Shown: in pieces, positions 1 through 5,550 of the stretch
How the letters are laid out: each line of letters starts with the position of its first letter
How positions within the stretch are numbered: the stretch's first letter is position 1
From: Clostridiales bacterium UBA1446
GTDB taxonomy: Bacteria > Bacillota > Clostridia > Oscillospirales > Oscillospiraceae
Assembly (NCBI GenBank): GCA_002329245.1
Contig: DCTG01000025.1
Coordinates: 6,648 to 13,278, forward strand
DNA: 6,631 nucleotides
Direction of reading: 5' to 3'
Translations under genes and position numbers: made by a program
The notes under the pieces: model-generated
Told to the model about the DNA's origin: nothing
Databases searched by the model: none
What the model saw: only the letters and a program-made list of their open reading frames with translations

Positions 1-2
1 GG

Positions 3-125
3 ATCGGCGGTGTTGCCGGTATGGTTTTAGGCGTTCCGGTCGCGGCGACGGTCTATAAGCTGCTGCGAGCGGAGGTTCGCATAAGAATGGAAAACAAGCA
101 AACCGGTTCGAAGGAAAAGAAATAG
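3..125 (+). CDS. AI-2E family transporter, C-terminal end only (partial)
   Basis: This is the last 40 codons of a gene that enters from the left edge in frame 3 and stops at TAG 123-125. The visible residues include GMVLGVPVAATVYKLL, the typical end of the last membrane segment and cytoplasmic exit of AI-2E family (PF01594) permeases, followed by a basic hydrophilic tail ending KEKK. Members are multi-pass membrane proteins; some are reported to export autoinducer-2 and others act in ion or osmotic transport, so the substrate cannot be named from this piece. A strong hairpin terminator follows about 50 bases later, so it is the last gene of its transcript, convergent with the minus-strand gene ending at 295. 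The family call is fairly secure from the short motif; function is not. Confidence 0.8.
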   Translation: MGGVAGMVLGVPVAATVYKLLRAEVRIRMENKQTGSKEKK

Positions 126-176
126 TGTTTGCGGTATTCTCCCTGCCGTACGGTCGTACGATCAGGGGGCGTAAAG

Positions 177-212
177 GAAGCCGGCAATCGCGTTCGATTG
201 CCGGCTTCTTTT
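177..212 (+). terminator. Rho-independent terminator after the AI-2E gene
   Basis: A perfect 14-bp stem (177-190 with 195-208) has a four-base CGTT loop and is followed by TTTTC on the plus strand. The bases before the stem (TAAAG) can extend the pairing with the T-run. On the minus strand the stem is followed by CTTTA, so it may also act, less efficiently, for the phasin-like operon, whose last stop is at 295. A second, imperfect hairpin (141-167) lies just upstream. Confidence 0.85.
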
Positions 213-294
213 CGGGATTCGGCCATGCACAGGGGGATCTGTCATGGCGCAGGGCATGCATAGCAGGGTGACTGTTCTCATCGAAGGATCCGAG

Positions 295-720
295 TTACGG
301 GTTCGTGTCGTCCTCCACCTCGAAAGCTTCCTTGCGGATTTCCTCGATTTTCGTCTTTATGGATGTGATTTCGTCCTTGCCCAATTTCTCTAAGCTGGAT
401 AAAATCTCATCGACGCCCATTTTCACGCTATCTTTTGCTTCGTCAAACGTTTCTTCCATGGAAGACAGCCTTTCCCGGATGGCTTCGAGTTCATCCTTCG
501 TAAGCTTTTCCAGCGAATCCATGAGGGAGCTCAGGTTTGATTTGGCCTCCGCCTTTTTGCGCTTTAAATCCTCGGTCATTTCTTTGCTTTTCTGGATGGC
601 TTCTTCCCCTTTTTGTTCCAAGGTTCCCACGATTTTCACAGTGGTGTTCGCCGCGACGGCTGCAAGACCGACGCCCGTATATAATACCTTTTTAATCGCT
701 TTGCCGATATTGTCTTCCAT
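295..720 (-). CDS. Small phasin-like coiled-coil protein
   Basis: The product is 141 residues. Residues 5-35 form a mildly hydrophobic, Ala/Gly/Val-rich helix (VLYTGVGLAAVAANTTVKIV), followed by LEQKGEEAIQKSKEM. The rest is almost entirely charged amphipathic helix rich in Lys and Glu. Residues 69-90 and 109-130 form an internal repeat with a 40-residue offset (SLEKLTKDELEAI and SLEKLGKDEITSI). The KDE(L/I)..I...(L/I)..(M/I) pattern resembles the C-terminal coiled coil of small Firmicutes proteins annotated as phasin family. It has no signal peptide or clear membrane span, so it is probably cytoplasmic and oligomeric. Start ATG 718-720 is preceded by AAAAGGAGAA at 727-736, which overlaps the stop of the upstream DUF1836 gene, implying one transcript and coupled translation. 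Granule binding, a classical phasin role, is not implied: no polyhydroxyalkanoate genes are visible. The CDS is secure; the family call is moderate. Confidence 0.85.
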   Translation of the reverse strand: MEDNIGKAIKKVLYTGVGLAAVAANTTVKIVGTLEQKGEEAIQKSKEMTEDLKRKKAEAKSNLSSLMDSLEKLTKDELEAIRERLSSMEETFDEAKDSVKMGVDEILSSLEKLGKDEITSIKTKIEEIRKEAFEVEDDTNP

Positions 721-735
721 ACAGAATTCTCCTTT

Positions 736-1344
736 TCAGCTCTTTCTTATTTCACTGCGCGCCGCCGTTTTCAAATCGAACAGCAGACTCTCGGCTTGCT
801 GCTTGAGCAGACTGGATTGATAGGCCGTGAGCATGATATAAATGATATGTTTTATTTTTGACCGATCGCCTTCTTTTTTTTCAAGGCTTGCCGTCAATTC
901 TTTTCCAATCGCCTTTTCGTATCCAGCAAAGTCGCCCGAAGCTACGTCTCTTGTTTTTTGTACGGAACTGTTGAAGAGTTCCAGCAGTTCCCGTTCCGCA
1001 AGCGTACCTTTCGTACTATCGTATACCATCTGCAGCAGCAGCTTGATGTCGTCCAAGTCTAAGGCTCTGCGCAGGGAATTGAAAATAAGGATTCTCGCCA
1101 CCTGATTGTCGTCATAGAATCTGCCTTTTCTCGGCGGGTCGACATAATTGCGCTTTACCCAGTTCTGAATCGTTTCCTTGGTCAGATTGTCCGCGATATG
1201 TGTAATCTGTGAAAGAAGAAGGCCCGAACCGAAACTGAAAAACGGAGAAAGCACGTTTCCAAGAAAACCGGAGGAAAAAACAGTTCCGAAAATCCCCCCT
1301 ACCTTGATATTTGTGCCGGGAATGGTTGATGTGTTCCGTTCCAT
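736..1344 (-). CDS. DUF1836 family protein, MerR-like helix-turn-helix regulator
   Basis: The product is 202 residues. A Gly/Phe-rich N-terminus (16-42) leads into SGLLLSQI and a helix-turn-helix with the DUF1836 signature TIQNWVKRNYVDPP (58-71), then a wing-like FYDDNQVARILIFN (76-89) and a helix LDLDDIKLLLQMV (95-107). This layout resembles the MerR-type DNA-binding head. The C-terminal half (110-200) is helical without a recognisable ligand or metal motif; it has no cysteine. DUF1836 (PF08876) is a Firmicutes family of unknown role, so DNA binding is inferred from the fold pattern. Start ATG 1342-1344 has GGAGA at 1351-1355, six bases away. It is the first gene of a two-gene operon with the phasin-like gene and is divergent from the MFS gene, so autoregulation and control of either neighbour are plausible but unproven. 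Confidence 0.88.
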   Translation of the reverse strand: MERNTSTIPGTNIKVGGIFGTVFSSGFLGNVLSPFFSFGSGLLLSQITHIADNLTKETIQNWVKRNYVDPPRKGRFYDDNQVARILIFNSLRRALDLDDIKLLLQMVYDSTKGTLAERELLELFNSSVQKTRDVASGDFAGYEKAIGKELTASLEKKEGDRSKIKHIIYIMLTAYQSSLLKQQAESLLFDLKTAARSEIRKS

Positions 1345-1381
1345 TTTTGATCTCCAATAAACACCGTAATGAAGTGTCTTG

Positions 1382-1410
1382 ACTATAACATAAGATCATA
1401 TGACTGTCAA
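1382..1410 (-). promoter_or_regulatory. Sigma-A type promoter of the DUF1836/phasin-like operon
   Basis: Read on the minus strand, a perfect -35 TTGACA (1405-1410) is separated by exactly 17 bases from TATAGT (1382-1387), which leaves about 25 untranslated bases before the ribosome binding site. The spacer contains the 8-bp palindrome TCATATGA (1396-1403), a possible operator half or core. The spacing is normal, not the 19-20 bases of classical MerR-activated promoters, so a MerR-style twist mechanism is not suggested. Confidence 0.8.
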
Positions 1411-1413
1411 TAA

Positions 1414-1428
1414 TAATATCGAGTATTA
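1414..1428. promoter_or_regulatory. Imperfect palindrome between the divergent promoters (candidate operator)
   Basis: TAATA and TATTA form an inverted repeat with a five-base centre (TCGAG), immediately upstream of the -35 of the DUF1836 promoter and upstream of the putative MFS promoter. The position suits a shared regulator site, but the arms are short and AT-rich and could arise by chance. No protein is assigned. Confidence 0.25.
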
Positions 1429-1451
1429 GCAGGGCGGAAAAGAGAAAAATA

Positions 1452-1481
1452 TTGCATTTTCGCCTCATTTGTGGTTATATC
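1452..1481 (+). promoter_or_regulatory. Possible promoter of the MFS gene
   Basis: TTGCAT (1452-1457) is followed after 18 bases by TATATC (1476-1481), with a TGTGG just before it. The -10 match is poor, so this is only the best candidate in the gap. A start here would give a leader of about 130 bases before the MFS start codon. Confidence 0.3.
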
Positions 1482-1510
1482 GGAATAGCGCGGATTTTTC
1501 GGCCGGCTCT

Positions 1511-1610
1511 CGCACCGTTTCTCGGTGTGGTTTCGGGATGAGGGAAACCCTTCGTCCAAAGGTCTTGATACAGATGGAAGGCGGGGCCGGGTGTGCCTTC
1601 CCAAGGGGAG
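1511..1610 (+). promoter_or_regulatory. Structured leader RNA of the MFS gene (unknown class)
   Basis: Three hairpins can form in series. The first pairs 1511-1517 with 1523-1529 (7 bp, one G-U). The second pairs 1536-1544 with 1549-1557 (9 bp, two G-U, loop AAAC). The third pairs 1576-1582 with 1595-1601 (GGAAGGC with GCCTTCC). The right arm of the third can instead pair with the ribosome binding site: 1597-1601 with 1606-1610 (CTTCC with GGGAG, loop CAAG). The two pairings exclude each other, which is the arrangement expected of a translational switch. No known riboswitch consensus was recognised, and the pairings were found by eye without energies. Confidence 0.4.
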
Positions 1611-1617
1611 CGTGAAC

Positions 1618-2838
1618 ATGATGTCAGACGATATTGTTTCGGGAGAACCAAAACGCCATGCCTTGTTCAACCGTTACTTTATATTTATCTGGTTTATCAA
1701 CCTGACCGCTTACATCAGCCATTCGGCCATGAACAATCTGTCGGCCGTCTTTGTCAGGGACTTGGGCGGCAGTACCGTAATCAGCGGATATGTGCAGTTT
1801 TTTTTCATGGCGTTTGCCATAGCCGCTCGGTTTGTCTGCGGCAGTCTTTCCGACCGCATCGGCCGCCGCCTGCTCTTGGCGCTCAGCTGTCTTATCATGG
1901 CCGTCGGAATCATGGGGTACGCCGTTCTCCCGGTCATGTTCCTTTTGCTGTTTTTCCGCGGCTTTCAGGGCTTCGGCTTTTCCACGAACGGCCAGACCGT
2001 CAGCGCCGCAACGGCCGATGTCATGCCCAAAGAAAAAATGGGACTGGGATTCGGCATCGTCTGGATCGGTCAGGCCATCGCGGCCATTGCCGCCGCGCGG
2101 TTAGCGAGCGCGGCCATTGCCGCCGGGAAGTATGAGACCACCTTTTATACCCTGACCGTCCTTTTGACGGCGGGCGCGATTTTGGGCTATTTCTGCGACT
2201 ACGAAAAAAAAGGAATATTCAATACGTTTCGCCCGGGGCCTGCGCAGGAGCGGAAGGGAGTTTGGAGATATCTTGAAACAAAGGCGCTGCCCTCCGCCGT
2301 TATTTTGGTTTTCTTAGCGGGCGGCATGGTTGGCGTATCCATCTATCTTTATTACTATGCGGCCGAAATCGGCTATCAGTGGCCGGAACGCTTTTTTTAT
2401 GTCAGCGCCGTATTCATGTTTTTCTCAAATCTGTACACGGCCCGCTATTCCGACCGGATGCATGCGCTGAAGCTGCTTTTGCCCTGCTTAGCGGGCGGCA
2501 TCCTCTGCAACATCGCGCTTGCGTTTGCAGATGGCGGCGCCGCCGATTACCTGTTTCCCGTCGCAGGAGCTTTTTACGGTTTCTCTTTGGGCATCGGGTT
2601 CCCCATGCTCAATCAAATCGCCGTCAAGGCCTCTCCGCCCGACCGGCGCGGGGCGGCCAGCGCGACGTTCTATTTGGCTATGGATATCGGGGTAGGCGGC
2701 TTTTCGCTTCTCTGGGGCCTGGCTCTGGAGGCGGTCAGCTTCCGCGTCGCTTACGGCGCCGGGGCGGTCTTTATCTTCCTTTCCTTTGCGCTGAGCATCG
2801 TTTTCTTGGGACGGAAAAAACGCCCGCTTCCCCGGTAA
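1618..2838 (+). CDS. MFS family permease (12 transmembrane segments)
   Basis: The 406-residue product has the length and hydrophobic pattern of a 12-segment major facilitator permease. The diagnostic motif A lies between segments 2 and 3: GSLSDRIGRR at residues 75-84. RGFQGFGFSTNGQ (114-126) fits the motif B region of segment 4. A charged central loop at about 192-222 separates the halves, and a degenerate second copy of motif A, ARYSDR, is at 275-280. The short basic tail ends RKKRPLPR. It resembles DHA1-type, arabinose-efflux/YwoG-like permeases, but substrate and direction cannot be read from the sequence; drug or metabolite efflux is only a family guess. The ATG at 1618 is chosen over an upstream in-frame start at 1525 because AAGGGGAG (1603-1610) lies seven bases before it and the upstream 31 residues are hydrophilic and overlap the leader hairpins. 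A second ATG follows at 1621. It is a single-gene unit closed by the terminator at 2924-2951. Confidence 0.93.
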   Translation: MMSDDIVSGEPKRHALFNRYFIFIWFINLTAYISHSAMNNLSAVFVRDLGGSTVISGYVQFFFMAFAIAARFVCGSLSDRIGRRLLLALSCLIMAVGIMGYAVLPVMFLLLFFRGFQGFGFSTNGQTVSAATADVMPKEKMGLGFGIVWIGQAIAAIAAARLASAAIAAGKYETTFYTLTVLLTAGAILGYFCDYEKKGIFNTFRPGPAQERKGVWRYLETKALPSAVILVFLAGGMVGVSIYLYYYAAEIGYQWPERFFYVSAVFMFFSNLYTARYSDRMHALKLLLPCLAGGILCNIALAFADGGAADYLFPVAGAFYGFSLGIGFPMLNQIAVKASPPDRRGAASATFYLAMDIGVGGFSLLWGLALEAVSFRVAYGAGAVFIFLSFALSIVFLGRKKRPLPR

Positions 2839-2923
2839 GAAAATAATCGTATCTATGGAAAGGCGGATCCGTCTCACCGGAAATGCGGTGAGCCGTATTA
2901 TGTCCTCTGGATGAAAAGCGCAA

Positions 2924-2951
2924 AAAACCGCCGGCCTAAGCCGGCGGTTTT
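2924..2951. terminator. Bidirectional terminator between convergent genes
   Basis: A 9-bp GC-rich stem (2927-2935 with 2940-2948, loop CTAA) is flanked by A and T runs that add three A-T pairs. The plus strand ends TTTTG, serving the MFS gene. The minus strand ends in six T's, serving the G5/3D gene, whose stop codon is only 12 bases away. A separate 7-bp hairpin at 2873-2892 lies upstream without a T-run. Confidence 0.92.
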
Positions 2952-2963
2952 GTTATGCATGAA

Positions 2964-4034
2964 TTACTCGTCGAGAATATAGACGGTGCAGGTGCGTTTG
3001 CCGAATGCGAAACACTCGTCCCTGGTGTTGAAATACAGGTCGACTACGTTTCCGGAGAAATTACCGCAATCCTCCGCCGTGGCGATCCCGTAGATGATAT
3101 TCCCGTTTACCGTCTGAATAAACATTCGGGTTCCATAGGGGATCACCTTCGGATCCACCGCAATTGCGCCCACGCGGGCTGTCGTGCCGATGGCGGTGCG
3201 TTTATCGGTTTTATTCTCCGTCGTGTACGCGTAGGCCTTGACGGTCAGAACCCGGATATAGGACATCTGCTTGCCTGAGAAGGTGGTGATAACACCGCCG
3301 CCCGAGCCGTTTTCCTCCACACTGACTAAAAAGTCGGTCGTAATGGAGAGGGGAGAAAGGGCGGGCAATTCCCTGGTCCCGTATTCGACAATCTGCGCGG
3401 TGGGCTCCGCAATGACCTCAAAATCGGAAAGGGAGCGTCTTGCATAGCTTCCGTTTATCGTAACGGTTTCATACGTGGAAAGACGGACGCCGTCGCTGCC
3501 TTCTTCCGCAACTTTTTCCTGTGTCTGATAGAGCTCGTCGCTTGGAATGCGCGTTACCGGGCGGGCAATCGGCTCCTCGCAGATAAGCTGCTCCACGGTT
3601 CGGCGCACCAATGTGATGGTGAACGGCCCGGAGGGGGCGGGACGACCGACAATCAGAAAGTCATGCTCCCCTACGGTAAGCTTCAAACGGGAGAGCAGGG
3701 CTCCCACGGTCTCGCCGTAAGAAGTGAGCGTATTGGTAACTCCGGAGCAGATGACGCGTACGGTGGAAGAGGGCGAAATCCAAAGGGAATAGACGCCGGA
3801 ATGTTCGCCTTCGGAGATGTAATCGGAAGCGGAGCAGGCGATGCCGGCTGCCGCAAGATCATCGGAAATCTCCTTGGATACTTGCGCTACGGTTGCGATG
3901 CTTTTGCTTTCCTCGGTGTCCGCGGCTACGGAAAAAGCTATGGAGGAGAGCAGAACGGCAACAAGTAAACAGTAGGGAAGCAGCTTCAAACAAGCGCGCC
4001 CCATTCTGCTCTTGTTGAGTCTGGATAAGAGCAT
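2964..4034 (-). CDS. Secreted or membrane-anchored YabE-like protein with DUF348, G5 and 3D domains
   Basis: The 356-residue product starts with a basic stretch and a hydrophobic segment at about 17-37 (LLPYCLLVAVLLSSIAFSVA), a signal peptide or membrane anchor. A DUF348-like ubiquitin-fold segment follows at about 91-145. A G5 domain spans about 148-222 (EEGSDGVRLSTYETVTINGS). The C-terminal 3D domain is at about 263-355, with KAYAYTTEN, the conserved Asp residues D294 (VDPKVIPYGT), D322 (AEDCG) and D332 (VDLYF). 3D domains share the double-psi beta-barrel of MltA, and YabE/Rpf-like proteins are thought to cleave peptidoglycan during outgrowth or wall remodelling, so an extracytoplasmic muralytic role is likely. 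In the 3D domain, three cysteines (323, 341, 349) are unusual; C323 replaces the usual Thr after the Asp. Start ATG 4032-4034 has AGGAGG at 4041-4046, six bases away. It has its own promoter (4100-4128) and a strong terminator. Confidence 0.92.
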   Translation of the reverse strand: MLLSRLNKSRMGRACLKLLPYCLLVAVLLSSIAFSVAADTEESKSIATVAQVSKEISDDLAAAGIACSASDYISEGEHSGVYSLWISPSSTVRVICSGVTNTLTSYGETVGALLSRLKLTVGEHDFLIVGRPAPSGPFTITLVRRTVEQLICEEPIARPVTRIPSDELYQTQEKVAEEGSDGVRLSTYETVTINGSYARRSLSDFEVIAEPTAQIVEYGTRELPALSPLSITTDFLVSVEENGSGGGVITTFSGKQMSYIRVLTVKAYAYTTENKTDKRTAIGTTARVGAIAVDPKVIPYGTRMFIQTVNGNIIYGIATAEDCGNFSGNVVDLYFNTRDECFAFGKRTCTVYILDE

Positions 4035-4036
4035 TC

Positions 4037-4119
4037 TTGGCCTCCTGGTTAAAAATTAGAAACAGGTTTGTAATTATTTGTTTCCGATAAAACGAGTTAA
4101 AGATAACACAGGAGGCCAA
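4037..4119 (-). repeat. Perfect 11-bp inverted repeat that includes the ribosome binding site of the G5/3D gene
   Basis: TTGGCCTCCTG at 4037-4047 has its exact reverse complement CAGGAGGCCAA at 4109-4119. The first copy holds the AGGAGG of the G5/3D gene. The second lies in the spacer between that gene's -35 and -10, so it is upstream of the predicted transcript start near 4093. A transcript from the gene's own promoter lacks the second copy, whereas read-through RNA from the trmD side would carry both and could bury the ribosome binding site. Confidence 0.6.
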
Positions 4120-4128
4120 TGTTGTCAA
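4100..4128 (-). promoter_or_regulatory. Sigma-A type promoter of the G5/3D gene
   Basis: On the minus strand TTGACA (4123-4128) and TATCTT (4100-4105) are separated by exactly 17 bases. The upstream region 4130-4215 is very AT-rich with A and T tracts, as in UP elements. The predicted start near 4093 leaves a leader of about 60 bases before the ATG at 4034. Confidence 0.75.
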
Positions 4129-4209
4129 GTTTTTGGAACAAAAATCAGGAAAAAAATTCAAAAACGGAAACATTTAAGCTTCATTTTTCGATAAAATGAT
4201 ATATAAAAG

Positions 4210-4264
4210 AAACAAAATATTACAGGGTTCTGCAAAGACCGAACGGTTTTTGCAGAACCCTGTA
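4210..4264 (-). terminator. Terminator of the ffh-rpsP-khpA-rimM-trmD operon
   Basis: A perfect 16-bp stem pairs 4249-4264 with 4221-4236 around a 12-base loop. On the minus strand it is followed by the T-rich AATATTTTGTTTC. It begins 11 bases after the trmD stop codon (TAA, 4276-4278), so trmD is the last gene of this operon. The T-run is interrupted, so some read-through into the G5/3D gene is possible. Confidence 0.8.
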
Positions 4265-4275
4265 AGGCGGCATTT

Positions 4276-5037
4276 TTATTCTTCGGCGTCCTTTTCCTCT
4301 TCCGCAAGCAGCTTGAGCAGCTTCAGGTCTCCCTTGTCCTTCGGCTGTTCTAAAAAGGCCTTCCACAGGTCGGGCCGGCGCTTCTTTGTCCGGCGGAAGG
4401 ACTGAAGGCGCCGCCATTTGGAGATGTTGGCGTGGTGGCCGGAAAGCAGAATTTCAGGTACTTTCCGTTCATGCCAGATTTCAGGCCGCGAATACTGCGG
4501 ATATTCGAGCAGGCCGTTCCAGTGACTGTCGTCCGTATAGCAGCTTTCATCCGAAAGCCCGCCGGGAACAAGCCGGCAGACCGCGTCTGCGACCGCTAAG
4601 GCGGGGATCTCGCCCCCGGTCAGAACAAAATCGCCGATGGAGATTTCCTCGTCGACGCACTCCTCCACAAAGCGCTCGTCCACGCCTTCGTAATGTCCGC
4701 AGACGAGAATGAAACGGTCGTAGTTTTCGGCGAGCCGTTTGGCGTCCGCCTGGCGAAAAATCTTGCCGGCCGGCGTCAGGTAAATGGTATGAAGGCGGCG
4801 GTTGGCCTCCTCGCAGACATGGCTCCAGCACCGGTAAAGGGGATCGGCCTGCATGATCATGCCGAAGCCGCCTCCATAGGGATAGTCGTCCACCTGTTTC
4901 TGTTTGTTCAGGGTGTAATCACGGATCTGATGGCATTCGATTCGGACATAGCCGCGCTCCTGTGCCCGTCCGAGAATGCTTTCACAGAGCATATCCCCCA
5001 CGATATCGGGAAAGAGGGTCAAAATATCAATTCGCAT
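4276..5037 (-). CDS. trmD: tRNA (guanine-N1)-methyltransferase TrmD
   Basis: This 253-residue SPOUT enzyme uses S-adenosylmethionine to make m1G37 next to the anticodon, preventing +1 frameshifts. The trefoil-knot motifs are intact: YGGGFGM (54-60), LTPAG (87-91), CGHYEGVDER (113-122) and SIGDFVLTGGE (133-143). The C-terminal half has LLEYPQYSRP (176-185) and VPEILLSGHH (193-202). The likely catalytic Asp (E. coli D169) corresponds to D170 in DDSHWNGLL, and the conserved Arg to R155. The start is ATG 5035-5037, giving the conserved MRIDILTLFP; an in-frame TTG at 5053-5055 would add six residues with no support. GAGGGG at 5048-5053 serves as ribosome binding site inside the rimM end, and the first codons overlap rimM by 11 bases. 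The tail is acidic (EEEKDAEE). The gene is followed by a terminator, not by rplS. Confidence 0.98.
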   Translation of the reverse strand: MRIDILTLFPDIVGDMLCESILGRAQERGYVRIECHQIRDYTLNKQKQVDDYPYGGGFGMIMQADPLYRCWSHVCEEANRRLHTIYLTPAGKIFRQADAKRLAENYDRFILVCGHYEGVDERFVEECVDEEISIGDFVLTGGEIPALAVADAVCRLVPGGLSDESCYTDDSHWNGLLEYPQYSRPEIWHERKVPEILLSGHHANISKWRRLQSFRRTKKRRPDLWKAFLEQPKDKGDLKLLKLLAEEEKDAEE

Positions 5038-5524
5038 CGGTTTCCATCCCCTCAATCAGATTCACACGCATAATACCGGCTTCCAAGTTGATCTCGGCCA
5101 AAAAGGCAGGGACGGCCGGTATCATGTATTCGTGCGCGCCGCGCACGACATAGACGTCGTGGGCGGGCAGCGTGAGGACGTCGGCGAGCGTGCCGATGGA
5201 CCGGCCCGTTTCATTGTCCAAAACGGTAAGGCCAATCAGGTCCGCGATGAAATAGCGGCCCTCGGGGAGGGAAATGCCGCTTCGATCGATGGAGACCACC
5301 TTGCCCAACAAGGCCATGGCGTCGTTTACGGTATCGACGCCCTCGAGCAAGGCAAGAACAGCTCCGCCGTGCACGCGGGCCGACCGCACCGGAACCGGCG
5401 CGCCGTCGATATAGAATACGGGAAAGGAGCGAAGAAAATCAGGGCTGTCGCACCAGGGTAAGATTTTCACTTCGCCCCGGACGCCGTGCGTATTGACAAT
5501 TTTGCCTGCTTCAAGCAAATTCAT
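5027..5524 (-). CDS. rimM: 16S rRNA processing protein RimM
   Basis: This 165-residue cytoplasmic factor matures the 3' domain (head) of 16S rRNA in the 30S subunit, in contact with S19. The N-terminal RimM barrel starts with GKIVNTHGVRGEVK (7-20) and includes EGVDTVNDAMALLG (61-74). The C-terminal PRC-like barrel has YFIADLIGLTVLD (91-103) and IPAVPAFL (135-142). Length is normal for the family. Start ATG 5522-5524 is preceded by GGGAGAG at 5533-5539. The 3' end overlaps trmD by 11 bases, so translation of the two is probably coupled. A GC-rich hairpin (5551-5576) lies in the 70-base gap after khpA, the widest gap between genes after rpsP, and may tune expression of rimM and trmD separately from the genes before. 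Confidence 0.97.
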   Translation of the reverse strand: MNLLEAGKIVNTHGVRGEVKILPWCDSPDFLRSFPVFYIDGAPVPVRSARVHGGAVLALLEGVDTVNDAMALLGKVVSIDRSGISLPEGRYFIADLIGLTVLDNETGRSIGTLADVLTLPAHDVYVVRGAHEYMIPAVPAFLAEINLEAGIMRVNLIEGMETDAN

Positions 5525-5550
5525 GGCGGATTCTCTCCCTCTAGGATAAA

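Noticed and set aside
305..820. A 171-codon open frame on the plus strand opposite the phasin-like gene
   Set aside because: It is Ser/Phe-rich, the typical mirror of a Lys/Glu-rich coiled-coil gene, spans two genes on the other strand and has no family match I recognise. The minus-strand genes have good ribosome binding sites and coupling.
1525..1617. Upstream in-frame start that would lengthen the MFS protein by 31 residues
   Set aside because: The added part is hydrophilic, lies over leader hairpins and has no fitting ribosome binding site, whereas ATG 1618 has AAGGGGAG seven bases before it.
1470..1617. Known riboswitch classes in the MFS leader (TPP, FMN, cobalamin, guanidine, ZTP, fluoride, SAM)
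   Set aside because: I compared their conserved cores from memory and found no convincing match; only the hairpin architecture is reported.
2379..2877. Arg-rich open frames on both strands overlapping the 3' part of the MFS gene
   Set aside because: They are out-of-frame shadows of GC-rich codons in the permease gene, with no start signals or recognisable domains.
4120..4220. A small gene in the AT-rich stretch between the G5/3D promoter and the trmD terminator
   Set aside because: Only very short frames without ribosome binding sites are present; the stretch is better explained as upstream promoter sequence and terminator tail.
5038..5055. TTG start giving TrmD six more residues
   Set aside because: The family starts at MRIDILTLFP, which matches ATG 5037, and the TTG codon overlaps the likely ribosome binding site.
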